A stretch of 64,000 nucleotides of DNA, taken from contig LGRX02035499.1 in the NCBI GenBank assembly GCA_001247695.2, positions 62,001 to 126,000 on the forward strand. The letters are read 5' to 3'. Numbering within the stretch: the first letter of the stretch is position 1; every line of letters starts with the position of its first letter. A program made the translations under genes and the position numbers. The stretch is from Cymbomonas tetramitiformis. Its lineage: Eukaryota; Chlorophyta; Pyramimonadophyceae; Pyramimonadales; Pyramimonadaceae. Shown here in pieces: positions 30,184 through 40,176 of this stretch. The notes under the pieces are model-generated. The model was not told the DNA's origin, did no database searches, and saw only the letters and a list, made by a program, of their open reading frames with translations.

Positions 30184-33100
30184 CTAGCCTCGGCGTCCCT
30201 GCCGTCGACCCTGCCCACAGAGGAAGTGCGGTCCCCGCTGGAAACCCTGCCCGAGGAGGAAGTGTGGTTTCCCAAGACGGCCAAGACCCTGCTCGTTGGA
30301 GAAGTGAGGTCACATTCAGGGGTTCAGTCACAGTCAGATGTACAACCCCGGGCACTCTCTCAGACCCTGCTCATGCGAGAAGTGAGGTCAAGAATGGATG
30401 CCCTGCCTGGTCAGCAGGTGGAACGGTTTACACCTAGTACCCTATCAGACCGAGAGGTAGAACAATTAGGTTCCCTCCTAGCGACCCTGCCAGAGATGGA
30501 AGTGAGGTCGCCCCGTGCACAGTTCACGGAGACCCTGCCCCTCGGGGAAGTGAGGTCAGCTTTAGGGGCTGTCGTTGAGGTGGACACGCCGCCCCCAGTC
30601 GCAGAGGGCCACCCCTACAGAGCTAAAAAGCTCGGGTGTCCGTGGGGTAACCTACCCCTGCCCCGGCATTTGGCGTTTCGAGGAAGGAAACCCGCCAGCC
30701 ACGCCCACTCTAGATCAGCGGGTGGTAACCTCGTCAGTCACCCTCTTGCAGGCAGCGGGGAAGAGGATGGCGTTCCTATGACGAGAGTGAGAATTCTGGG
30801 TCGTCGGGCTAGGCGTCCCATGAATGGGAGCGATCCCACCGGCCCCGACGCTGAGGTGCGCAGCCCGGACAGTTCGATCGGACCGGCCGGCAGCCCCCGC
30901 CGCCAGCAACGTCGTTCTCCAGTCGCGAGGCAGCAGGAGTACAGAGATGGCCTGGCGGACCGCGGGGGTCGGATCCAGGCGTGGCGTTGGAGGCGTACGA
31001 AGGGTATGCTGCCCTTAGAGGAGGCAATGAGGCGTGTCCGACGAGCTCTGCGAGAGTCTCCTCAGGCGGCTAGGGAACTGGTGGATCAGATGTCTGCACG
31101 CGCCAGGAATTTTGCCCACGCTAGAGGACGCCGCGTTCATGCAAGAGCGGCTACCTTGCGGACACTCATGCAGCAGCAGCGAGCGGCTACGGACATAGAT
31201 CAGGGCTTGTACCGGGCGGCCGGGCAACATCATCATACGCCTCTTGGCTCAGTGCCCTCAGAAAGTGTCGGGGCTGATCCGGATCTCTGTTCAGCGTGGT
31301 CTGAAATGTCGCCAGCGGAGCAGCGGGAGGCAGTGCGGACATCTCAGCCAGATTCTCGCCCGGGTACCAGGCCCTGGGAACAGTTAGGACTGGCAAGGCT
31401 TCAGGCACGGCGTCATGGTATGCGATTGCAGTCGGGGTCCCAAGGACAGATCGCCACTATGGAGACCGACGCAGGCACCGTTCTGGGTTCCGGAGGGGAT
31501 GTCCCAGGGATTCCTGATGCGTGGTGTAGTTTATATAGGGTGCACCAGTACCGTCAGCAGGCGGCCCCGGTTGAGACTACGGACGTTCGCGATCAGCTTC
31601 TCGGCTCTGCCCCTGTTGGCTCTCCATCCTCGTCGGTCGCCGGTTCCCGCGCTGCGGCAGAGCCAAGCTTCGGCTCGTCGGGATCCTCCTCCTTATGTTT
31701 TACCCAACAAATGGGGGGGGGGAGAGCCATTTCTTCTGGTTTTTCTGGATCCGACGTCTCCGCGCACCGCCTCCAGCCCGGCCTTGCAGACTCCACAGAC
31801 AGCTCCGACAAGGAGACGCATCTCCTACAGGACGCCCGATACGCAACGCTTCGTCAACATCATCCTGACGCGTTCCCGCACGGAACCCTTCCTCCCGGCT
31901 CTCCAGGAACGGCCCCGACCTGTCTCTCGTGGGAAGAGACCGAGTTCGTTAAGAACATTGCAGCCACTCGCGCTGAGGTGTGGCAGGCAAGGTCAGGGTC
32001 GAAATTAGGTGGTCCCCTCTCGGCTGACACTACCAGTCACGTCAGTGCGATGCCCGACCCCACGGCCGACACCACCAGTCATGTCAGTGCGACGCCCGAC
32101 CCCACAGCTGACTCCGTCTGCCACGTCAGTGCGACACCTGATACCACTCCATCCTCATCCCACGTCAGCGCTACCCCCGATGATGCCAGATCCTCGGCGC
32201 TGTCTGCCATCGCGTCAGGAGAACTTGGCAGTCACCCACTCACTGCCGACGAGAAGATGCTGCACTGCGAGCGCATTAGGATGGATGGTGGCGTACAGTG
32301 GGGAAAACCGGAACATGGCACCTTAGCGGCGGCCCGTGATGAAGAAGGCCCGCTGCTGCTGGTCTTTCACGCTCACCTCAAGGGGCATCAAGTGAAGGTG
32401 TTGGTCGATTCTGGCGCGTCCGATAACTTCGTCTCGGAGAAGTGCGCTCAGCGATGCGGGTTAACACTGAGGTCGGGCGCAGAGATGCGGGTTACGCTGG
32501 CGGACGGGTCAGACAAGACTACTGGCAGCACGGCTTATGCCAAATTCACCGCAGACGGGGCATCTGGCAGCTACACCGAAAATGCGTTGGCCTTACGGGT
32601 ACTGCCACTTGGTATCCAGGTGGATGTTGTTCTGGGGGGTAGATGGCTACGCAGCTTGTCGCCCGTCACATTGGACTATGAGGGCAATGGGTCAATCTCC
32701 TTTAACAAGCGATCCCGCGGTGGGAAGACTGGAGAGAGGATCACCATCAGCGGCTGTTGCCCTGGAACCTCTCATGGGACAAAGCAGTCGAAGAAGGGGG
32801 CTTGTGCGGGATTGATTGACGAGGTGTTCCTCACGGCGGCGCAGCTTAAAAAACACCTGGTCTACGCGGAAACGCGGAAGTTAAAGGGCAACGACGACCC
32901 CAACCTCCAACCTGCTTGGATTATGATGGCCAGGAGAGACCCTGACAGCGAGGAGTCAGCCTTCGCGGCAGTAGCAACGGACCCACCCAAACATGATCCC
33001 TCTCAGCCACCTCCGGACAACCAGGACGCAGACGCCAGCCAAGAGTGGATCCTTAAGTTTCAGGGGTTCCTGGGTGAGAAATTTCAGGCGGAGGTGCGCG

Positions 33101-36100
33101 ACGCCTTGCCTAACCTGGAGTATCTGCGACATGACGCTCAGGACGAGGCCTATGTCCAACTGGACGCCGAGTTGAGCAAGAAAGGCCCCCCTAGTCAGCG
33201 TGCCTACAAGAAGTCAGCCGAAGAACTGCGTCAGCTGCGAGATCGCATAGAAACCCTGTTGGCTAAGGGCTATATTAGACCCTCGGCCAGTCCATACACT
33301 GCACCCTGCCTCATGGTCCCAAAGCCTGGTAACCCCAAGGAACTCCGACTTGTCATCGACTACCGCATGTTGAACAAGCAGACCGTCAAGGACAAGTATC
33401 CCCTGCCTGACATTCAGGTGATGTTCGATGAGATGCACGGAGCTAAATTCTTCTCCTCCTTCGACGCAGTGGACGGATTTTGGCAGGTGCCGATGGCTCC
33501 AGGGGACGTGGAGAAGACAGCTTTCACCACACAGATGGGATCCTATGAGTGGTTGGTCATGCCGCAGGGGTTACAGAACTCGCCCTCACAGTACCAGCGA
33601 CGCATGCAGCGAGCACTGGGACATCTCCCATTTGTACGGATATTCATCGATGACGTGGTGGTTTTCAGTAACACCATAGAGGAGCATTATCGCCATGTTG
33701 AGCAGCTGCTCCTCACTTGTCGCGAGAAGGGCGTCTTCTTGAAGCGCTCTAAGGTACAGTTGCTGAACAAGTCTCTCCGCTTCCTTGGTCACACTATCTC
33801 AGCAGATGGGTGTAGGCCTCAGCACGATAAGGTAGCTGCAGTTCGCGACTGGCCAGACTTAGAGACTGTGACTCATGTCCGTCAGTTTCTGGGGCTGGCG
33901 GGATACTATCGCCGCTTCATACACTGTTTCTCAGAAATCGCCCAACCCTTGACACGCCTCACGAAGTCGGATGTCGCCTGGGAATGGGGTCCCCTGCAGC
34001 AATGGGCCTTTGCGGAGTTGAAGTCCGCCCTGATCTCTGCTCCAGTCTTAGCACTCCCTAATATCAAAGGAGCTGCAGATGGGACAGCCCCCTTCGTAGT
34101 GCAGACAGACGCCAGTGGCATTGCGTTAGGGGGGGTACTCATGCAAGATAACGGTGATGGCCTACGAGTTATCGCCTATGAGAGCAGACAGTTCAGCGCA
34201 GCAGAGCAGAACTACCACACCGGCGAGCGGGAGCTATGCGCTTTGCACCATTGCTCTACAGTCACCTGGCGACACTATCTTATTTTCACCAACTTTCGTC
34301 TGCAAGGTGACCACCGTCCGTTAGAATGGCTTATGGAGCCCGGCAGGGAGCTGAGCAGAAGGCAGGCCAGATGGTATATGGATCTGGTCGAAGTGGGAGT
34401 CCCGCGCATGGAGTACATCAAAGGAGCCCTGTTAATGGTACTAGACGCGCTGTCTAGGCGTCCAGACTACAAGGACTTGGATGCGAGACAGGGCTTAAGG
34501 GAAGCCGGTGTGTTAGACCCTGCGTCCGATCTCCCCGCGAGCCCTCTATCCTCCATTGATGCCGAGGAAAATCTGCGCTCCACTTTTCCATCATCCACAC
34601 CTCCGCAGGTTCAGGAACTGAGTGCGTGGCTAGTTGCGACAGACACACTTCGGGTCGCAGAGGATGCCATGGATGATGCGGGGGATTTGGCGTACAGCTT
34701 CGCCTCCAGACTCCCCACACCGGATCCGTCCACAGTATCCAGCTGGACCCAGAGTCAATCTCCGAAAGCTTCGAGTACTCCTCAGCCACAAACCAGTTCC
34801 CCACCTGATCCTGAGCCTCTTGAATCGTCTCCAGTGGCAAGTCGGACTCGGGGCCGAACCAGCAAGACCATTGAAGCCCCTTCAGCAGAGACTGACACTC
34901 CTCCCACTAGCGACGCAAGACCACCGCCTGTTACTGTATCTCCTCCAGCACGTTCTAAGCGACCATCAGCTTTCACGCCGACGGACCGTCAGGATTGGAG
35001 GGTGCGTACATCTGCCTTTGAGAAATATCAGGACCAGTTCGGGAAATTCGATATGGACGCCTGTTGTGATCTAGCTGGACGCAACCGCCAAGTGGACCGG
35101 TATTGGCACGATTGCCTCGCGGAGCAATGGAGAGGTTTACATGTCTGGTGCAACCCCCCCTACTCCAGTAGCCACCTGACCATAGAGGCAGTTCTCAGAA
35201 AGTATATCGAGGAATGGTGTGCAGACCCAGACCATACCTCGGCAGTCTTCATGTTGCCGGATTTGCAGTCCCGCCTACCAGCATGGCGTAAACTGTTTCG
35301 CATGGCGGGCATGCGTATTGTGGAAGTCATCCCTACACACGACAGTCAGGGCGAGGCGGTTCAGCTTTTCGAGAGCCCGGACGGGAAGTTGTTCGATCTT
35401 CCTTGGCCGGTGCTGGTGGTTTACGCCCCTCCTTCCCGGTCACAGCCTGCTCGTGTCAGACATCCTCGTACGCCACCACCAGTCCTTCGTTCAGGCAGCG
35501 CAGCCAAACTTCGAGATGCCGGCCCAGTACAGTCGGACGAGAAGTTCCTGAAGGCACTTCGTGTAGAGTATGACCGACCCGGGCCACTACAAAATCTGCG
35601 AAAACGTATTGCAGACTCACCGCACCAGTGCACGCGAGACTTCAGACTGGTTGGCGGGGTGTTATGGCGGGTGGCGGCGGGTAGATATCAGCTGGTGCTG
35701 GGGGAGGATTCCCCACTTCGGGAGGTAGTGTTCTGGCACGCTCACGATTCTCAGGCTGCTGGACATGCCGGTAGAGACAAAACCCTTGAGAGAGTTCTGC
35801 GGCGGTTCTGGTGGAAAGGGGCGACGGAAGATGTCGGTGCATGGGTGTCATCGTGCCCGACGTGTCAGTCAGTGCGTCCTCGTTCCTCGTACCCTGATGG
35901 CATGTTGAACCCGCACGCTATCCCGGCTAGGCTTTGGCAGGATGTATCGGTCGACTTCGTCACCGGCCTCCCCCTTACGGACAGGGGCAATGATGCTTTT
36001 GTCGCCTTCACTTGTAAACTGTCCAAAATGGTGCATGTAGTACCAATGAACTTTGGTGATAGTTCTGCATTGGTGGTTGCCCGGATCTACTTCGATTCAG

Positions 36101-37395
36101 TTTGGCGGCTGCATGGCGCCCCCATGAAGATCATATCTGACAGGGATCCGCGGTTCAACGACGCATTCTGGCAGGAGCTGATGAGGTTGATGGGTGTCAA
36201 GGTGGCTCGTACCACCCCATATAACCCTCGATCGGATGGGCAGGCGGAGCACACTAACCGAGTTGTTGAGGACATGCTGCGGTCATTTGTAGATGCTAAC
36301 GTGACCGACTGGGACCTGTTTGCGACGAATGTGGAATTTGCCATCAACGATTCGCGGAGTGAGACTACTGGCTACACACCGTTCGAGCTGTGTTGTGGAA
36401 TGTCTCCCCTGTCGCAGTTGGACTTGTTTCTCGAGGCGGCCAAGTTCGATGGTGGGCGACGACAAGGGGGGGTGGGGACAGCACATGAGTTTGCTTCGAA
36501 ATTTTCGTCGCAGCTGCGGGACGCGAGACATCGAATGGAGCTGGCTCAACAGCGACAGCGGGAGCAGTTCGACCGTCGACATGCACTACGAGAGTACGCA
36601 GTTGGGGATCTAGTCTGGATTGAGGCCAAACACCTAACTGAGAAGGTAATGGACCGTTCCATCTGCAGGAAATTGACCAAGCGTTGGCATGGTCCCGTAC
36701 CAGTGGTAGAGCGTTTCTTCAGCGACACGCAGACTGAATTGCCAGAAGCGGATAGAGGTGCTCCTGTTGCCTACCGATTGCGACTTCCCCCTCACTGGCG
36801 TATACATGATGTGTTTGCCCAACACCGTTTAAAACCATATGTGAGTGGTCAGGGTGAGTTCGCTGCTCGTGACCAACCTGCAATACCGGAGGCAGTGCTG
36901 GTTGATGGTCAGCGTGAGGCTCATGTAGACCGCATACTAGCCAGGCGAGTGCGAGTAGTGCGGGGTAAGGAAATTGAGGAATGGAAAGTCAGGTGGACAG
37001 GATATTCCAAAGCACACGATCAGTGGAGAACACGGGATAAGCTGGAACACGGGGGACCCTTGCAGCAACTACGGGAGTTTGAATCTGCCAGAGTTAGCAT
37101 GGAGGCGCAGGTCAGAGAGGAGGCGGCTAGGAGGCGTGAACAGCGGCAGCGTCGAGGCAGCAGTTCAGGGACTACTTTCGCGCATCTGATCGCAGATCCC
37201 TGCGAGGAGCTGTATCTCTTGGAGCATCTTGAGACTGAACCCCACCTGCCTTGGGAGCAACGTGAGATTTTGGAGGATGGGACCTTGGCGCACATCACCG
37301 AGCTGCGTGCCTCGGATTTAGTACAGAGTACCACCCCCTGCATCCTGGTGTTATTCAGTGGTACTGGTTCGGTGGAGCGGGAATTTCTGGGCTGA
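30184..37395 (+). CDS. pol: Gypsy Pol: PR-RT-RH-Dam-like MTase-IN-chromodomain
   Basis: This ORF of about 2400 codons is in the same frame as gag. The first ~700 residues are repeats (TLP..EVRS; SHVSATPDPTAD at 32027-32185). Then come the protease (VDSGASDNFV, 32404), RT (LRLVIDYRMLNKQ; FIDDVVVF, 33643) and RNase H (VQTDASGIALGGVL, 34100). A Dam/phage-type N6-adenine methyltransferase (34970-35450) has FDMDACCDLAG and VWCNPPYSS. The integrase has an HHCC finger, VDFVTGLP, and SDRDPRFN to GQAE spaced exactly D-35-E. A chromodomain is recognised by WKVRWTGYSKAHDQW (about 36980). The C-terminus begins a C5-methyltransferase (LVLFSGTGSVE) just before UGA 37393. Confidence 0.95.
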   Translation, partial: LASASLPSTLPTEEVRSPLETLPEEEVWFPKTAKTLLVGEVRSHSGVQSQSDVQPRALSQTLLMREVRSRMDALPGQQVERFTPSTLSDREVEQLGSLLATLPEMEVRSPRAQFTETLPLGEVRSALGAVVEVDTPPPVAEGHPYRAKKLGCPWGNLPLPRHLAFRGRKPASHAHSRSAGGNLVSHPLAGSGEEDGVPMTRVRILGRRARRPMNGSDPTGPDAEVRSPDSSIGPAGSPRRQQRRSPVARQQEYRDGLADRGGRIQAWRWRRTKGMLPLEEAMRRVRRALRESPQAARELVDQMSARARNFAHARGRRVHARAATLRTLMQQQRAATDIDQGLYRAAGQHHHTPLGSVPSESVGADPDLCSAWSEMSPAEQREAVRTSQPDSRPGTRPWEQLGLARLQARRHGMRLQSGSQGQIATMETDAGTVLGSGGDVPGIPDAWCSLYRVHQYRQQAAPVETTDVRDQLLGSAPVGSPSSSVAGSRAAAEPSFGSSGSSSLCFTQQMGGGRAISSGFSGSDVSAHRLQPGLADSTDSSDKETHLLQDARYATLRQHHPDAFPHGTLPPGSPGTAPTCLSWEETEFVKNIAATRAEVWQARSGSKLGGPLSADTTSHVSAMPDPTADTTSHVSATPDPTADSVCHVSATPDTTPSSSHVSATPDDARSSALSAIASGELGSHPLTADEKMLHCERIRMDGGVQWGKPEHGTLAAARDEEGPLLLVFHAHLKGHQVKVLVDSGASDNFVSEKCAQRCGLTLRSGAEMRVTLADGSDKTTGSTAYAKFTADGASGSYTENALALRVLPLGIQVDVVLGGRWLRSLSPVTLDYEGNGSISFNKRSRGGKTGERITISGCCPGTSHGTKQSKKGACAGLIDEVFLTAAQLKKHLVYAETRKLKGNDDPNLQPAWIMMARRDPDSEESAFAAVATDPPKHDPSQPPPDNQDADASQEWILKFQGFLGEKFQAEVRDALPNLEYLRHDAQDEAYVQLDAELSKKGPPSQRAYKKSAEELRQLRDRIETLLAKGYIRPSASPYTAPCLMVPKPGNPKELRLVIDYRMLNKQTVKDKYPLPDIQVMFDEMHGAKFFSSFDAVDGFWQVPMAPGDVEKTAFTTQMGSYEWLVMPQGLQNSPSQYQRRMQRALGHLPFVRIFIDDVVVFSNTIEEHYRHVEQLLLTCREKGVFLKRSKVQLLNKSLRFLGHTISADGCRPQHDKVAAVRDWPDLETVTHVRQFLGLAGYYRRFIHCFSEIAQPLTRLTKSDVAWEWGPLQQWAFAELKSALISAPVLALPNIKGAADGTAPFVVQTDASGIALGGVLMQDNGDGLRVIAYESRQFSAAEQNYHTGERELCALHHCSTVTWRHYLIFTNFRLQGDHRPLEWLMEPGRELSRRQARWYMDLVEVGVPRMEYIKGALLMVLDALSRRPDYKDLDARQGLREAGVLDPASDLPASPLSSIDAEENLRSTFPSSTPPQVQELSAWLVATDTLRVAEDAMDDAGDLAYSFASRLPTPDPSTVSSWTQSQSPKASSTPQPQTSSPPDPEPLESSPVASRTRGRTSKTIEAPSAETDTPPTSDARPPPVTVSPPARSKRPSAFTPTDRQDWRVRTSAFEKYQDQFGKFDMDACCDLAGRNRQVDRYWHDCLAEQWRGLHVWCNPPYSSSHLTIEAVLRKYIEEWCADPDHTSAVFMLPDLQSRLPAWRKLFRMAGMRIVEVIPTHDSQGEAVQLFESPDGKLFDLPWPVLVVYAPPSRSQPARVRHPRTPPPVLRSGSAAKLRDAGPVQSDEKFLKALRVEYDRPGPLQNLRKRIADSPHQCTRDFRLVGGVLWRVAAGRYQLVLGEDSPLREVVFWHAHDSQAAGHAGRDKTLERVLRRFWWKGATEDVGAWVSSCPTCQSVRPRSSYPDGMLNPHAIPARLWQDVSVDFVTGLPLTDRGNDAFVAFTCKLSKMVHVVPMNFGDSSALVVARIYFDSVWRLHGAPMKIISDRDPRFNDAFWQELMRLMGVKVARTTPYNPRSDGQAEHTNRVVEDMLRSFVDANVTDWDLFATNVEFAINDSRSETTGYTPFELCCGMSPLSQLDLFLEAAKFDGGRRQGGVGTAHEFASKFSSQLRDARHRMELAQQRQREQFDRRHALREYAVGDLVWIEAKHLTEKVMDRSICRKLTKRWHGPVPVVERFFSDTQTELPEADRGAPVAYRLRLPPHWRIHDVFAQHRLKPYVSGQGEFAARDQPAIPEAVLVDGQREAHVDRILARRVRVVRGKEIEEWKVRWTGYSKAHDQWRTRDKLEHGGPLQQLREFESARVSMEAQVREEAARRREQRQRRGSSSGTTFAHLIADPCEELYLLEHLETEPHLPWEQREILEDGTLAHITELRASDLVQSTTPCILVLFSGTGSVEREFLG

Positions 37396-37998
37396 TTTCC
37401 TTCCGCGACGGTGGTGACCTTGGACTCAGCGGCAGAATGGCAGCCGACGCATGTGTCAGACATCAGACAGTGGGATTATCGGCAGTATTCCCCGGGGTAC
37501 TTTGACGTAGTGTGGGCCAGCCCACCTTGCACGCAGTACAGCCAGGCCCGCACGACTGGTGGACCCCCTGATTTAGCTACTGCTGACGCTTGTGTCCAAC
37601 GAACCCTTCAGATCATTGAGTACCTGAAGCCTCAATATTGGTTCCTGGAGAACCCACGTGGTCGCTATCCCAATGCTCTCCGCTTGCGCCCATTCATGAA
37701 TGCTTTGCCCCCTCCTAAAGTGTGCACTTACTGCATGTATGGTGAACGTTACATGAAACCCACTTGCATCTGGTCTAATTCTGTGACCCCCACACCTTTG
37801 TTGCGATGCACAGTAGAGACGCCTTGTGCTTGCAGATGGGCGACGGGGGCGCATGCAGAGACGGCCAACTCAACTCGGACCACATCCGTCACAAACTGGA
37901 GCTGGAGTGTCCAAGAAGGTGTACCCTATACCCGCACTACTTCTGCGGCAGCTCTTTCAACACCTGAAGTTCAAGGACAGGCAGCAACTGAAGACTGA
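37396..37998 (+). pseudogene. Gypsy C5-cytosine methyltransferase, in frame after UGA
   Basis: This continues the pol frame after the UGA at 37393-37395. Motif I (LFSGTGSVE) lies before the stop. After it come VVTLDSAA (motif II region), FDVVWASPPCTQYS (motif IV with the Pro-Cys catalytic pair), YWFLENPRGR (motif VI) and YCMYGERYMKPTCIWSN, a block typical of this family in algal and protist genomes. The UGA may replace CGA (Arg). A second frame change is likely near the end, because VYPIPALLLRQLF, the expected C-terminal reading, is in another frame at 37919. The fold would methylate cytosine in DNA; whether the enzyme is active is doubtful as read. Confidence 0.75.
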
Positions 37999-38094
37999 AG
38001 AGTGAAGACCCCGGTGAGCGGTTCCCTTGGGTTAGCGTCCTTGAGGCGGGACCTCGGGTTCCCTCCCACAACCGTCATGTTCATGGCGATGGGA

Positions 38095-38220
38095 ACCAGC
38101 AAACCCAAGGACTGGCGGGGACCAGAGTACCCAAGGACTGGCGGGAACCAGAGAACCCAAGGACTGGCGGGCACGGAGAACCCAAAGACCGTACGGGATC
38201 CAGCGAACCCAAGGACTGGT
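38095..38220 (+). repeat. Gypsy 3' UTR minisatellite
   Basis: 'aacccaaggactggcggg' plus 'gaccagag' variants repeat about every 29 bp, four to five times. The rest of 37999-38322 has no gene. Confidence 0.75.
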
Positions 38221-38322
38221 GTAGTAGTTTTAGGATATGCATACGTGACGGGAGCATCGAGGCATCTGACATATTCATCAATGATTTCGTACCTCAAGGG
38301 AGTGTTTCAGGAGAAGTCCACT

Positions 38323-38339
38323 CCTAAGGGGGGGAGAGT
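38323..38339 (+). promoter_or_regulatory. Gypsy polypurine tract
   Basis: The purine run AAGGGGGGGAGAG lies directly before the 3' LTR start TGTGCC and would prime plus-strand DNA synthesis. Confidence 0.8.
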
Positions 38340-38712
38340 TGTGCCAGGGGGCATAACGCTGTTGAAATTCAGAAAGTTGGTATGACAGTATGACAGTATG
38401 ACAGTATGACAGTGTGACTGTATGACTGTATGACTGTACTGGAATAAGATCGATGTCGAATAATGACGAATCAGTGAGACAGAAATTGAGAACGAGGCTA
38501 TGACGGTCACGGGATGACGGTGTGTAGGAATTCCGTGACAGGCATTGATAAGGACGTTCGGAAATGGTTTCGGCCTTCTTGAAAACAAACTTGCAATGCA
38601 ACAAACCTAGCTAGTAACTCTCATAGACTCAATATAGTATATAGTAAATAGAAATAAATCGTTCCGTCACGACAATCCGATAGTCCGATATAGATAAGTG
38701 CCACCGGGCACA
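38340..38712 (+). repeat. 3' LTR of the gypsy element
   Basis: It is the same as the 5' LTR except for one extra 8-bp TATGACAG unit (373 against 365 bp) and one visible substitution. It is followed by CTCAG, the target duplication. Confidence 0.9.
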
Positions 38713-38956
38713 CTCAGACCGCAGAATGTAAATCTTTGGATCACGAAGTCTGGAGGCTTATAAACCTTCCAGCAGCCGGTACCCAGTCCAACCGTGGTCG
38801 TTTCTGATGGTTGAACCGATGTTGCAGGTATTGCAAGATCGGGGCAGACCGCTTTATCATACCAGGAGCACAAGGTATGCACACTTCCAGCATCTTTCAC
38901 ACTGTCGTCTAGCTAGCTTTTTCTATCACTATCAAAATACAATAATTGTCAGTGTC

Positions 38957-39590
38957 ATGGCGGTGGGTGGGCCGAGCTGAGCAAGACTCGGGGCAGGTGG
39001 TTGTGTCATGGCGCGGGGTGGGCTTATTTGTGCAGGAGCCATTGCTGGGTCACGGTGGTATGTCCGAACTGGAGCTGACCGTGTGATGGCTCGGGGTGGG
39101 TCGTGAGCTATTCAGGAACTGGGGCTGCCGGTGTGTAGGAGCCGGGGCTGACTTACGTTGTGATGGCTCGGGTTGGGCCGAGTTGTAGAGGAGCCATCGA
39201 TGGCTGATGGACGGTGTGCAGGAGTCGGGCCTGAATGACGCTGCGATGGCGCGGGAAGGGCTGAGCTGTGCAGCGAGGATCCAGGGCTGATGGACGGTGT
39301 GCAGGAGCTTCGGTTGACTGACGGTGTGATGGCGAGGTATGGGCTGAGCTGTGCAGGAGCTAGGGCTGGCGGACGGTGTGCAGGAGCCAGGGCTGACTGA
39401 CGGTGGGATGGGCGGAGGGCTGAGCTGTGCAAGAGCCAGGGCGGCTGTGCAGGATTCGGGCTGACTGACGGCGTGATGGTACGGGATGGGCTGAGCTATG
39501 CAGGAGCCAGGGCTGGCGGACGTTGTGCAAGATCCGGGGCTGACTGACAGCGTGATGGCGCAGGATGGGCTAAGCGGCTAAGTGCAGCGG
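38957..39590. repeat. GC-rich minisatellite
   Basis: Irregular units of about 70-80 bp contain 'gggctgagctgtgcaggagc', 'ctgactgacggtgtgatggc' and 'ggacggtgtgcaggagc'. The 107-residue ORF read across it on the minus strand is Ser/Pro/His low complexity and is not a gene. The flanking 38718-38956 and 39591-39825 show no feature. Confidence 0.75.
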
Positions 39591-39875
39591 ACAGAATTAG
39601 GAAGTATGACGCGATTCTGATCTTTCTATGCAACGACAGAAGATTTTTTACTGAAGGCCCCGCTCGGGCAATTTAGATCTGACGGATTACACACCATTGG
39701 GCAGATCTCAGAGGCAGCAGTGAATAGCACGGGCCTCACTGTGACAGTTTTATAAATACAGAATTCTGAATGGTGACTAGAGTTTAGGACATTCTCAAAG
39801 CTCGGTTAAGAACCTAGAATTGTACCCGTGAACATTGTTTGGGAACTTTCACCCTGATTTTACATTCTGGTTATG

Positions 39876-40052
39876 GTTAAATTGGAGCCTGCGAAAATCT
39901 AGTGGTTTCTGCCACGTGTGAATCTCACTGTAGTTCCCTAGAACGAGCTCGACAGTCGTCACACAACGGTTCGAGGCTCGTGTCCAGGAAATCCGAAACT
40001 GACTAAGTCTCGAAAACCGACCATCGGTTCAGCTCTGTTCCTTTTGCCTTCC
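39876..40052 (+). repeat. PAT-2 A1 repeat
   Basis: It starts GTTAAATTGGAGCC after an ATG and ends TTTTGCCTTCC. Its last bases pair with the sequence just beyond it (GTTCCTTTT...AAAAGGAAC, 9-bp stem). Confidence 0.85.
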
Positions 40053-40068
40053 GGAAAAGGAACTTCAC

Positions 40069-40092
40069 GAAAATATTTTACTAAGTATTTTC
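40069..40092 (+). ncRNA. PAT-2 5' leader stem-loop
   Basis: GAAAATA...TATTTTC forms the counterpart of the PAT-1 leader hairpin, framed by AACTTCACG and CTGTGCGGCACACTGC. Confidence 0.55.
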
Positions 40093-40176
40093 TGTGCGGC
40101 ACACTGCAAATTTAAACACACTTTCACTCTACTCAGGGTAAAGATTAACTAGTAATCCTCACCGAATCAACCAGAT

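Larger units (their letters stand above)
25625..38712 (+). mobile_element. Ty3/gypsy chromovirus-type LTR retrotransposon
   Basis: It has 5' LTR 25625-25989, 3' LTR 38340-38712 and a 5-bp target duplication CTCAG (25620-25624 and 38713-38717). The domain order PR-RT-RH-IN-chromodomain defines a chromovirus. LTRs differ by one 8-bp repeat unit and very few substitutions, so insertion is recent. Unusual cargo is a Dam-like adenine methyltransferase inside pol and a C5-cytosine methyltransferase at its C-terminus. Gag, pol and the second methyltransferase lie in one frame, separated by UGA codons. Confidence 0.95.

Noticed and set aside
39112..39432. A 107-residue Ser/Pro/His-rich ORF
   Set aside because: It is a translation of the GC-rich minisatellite.
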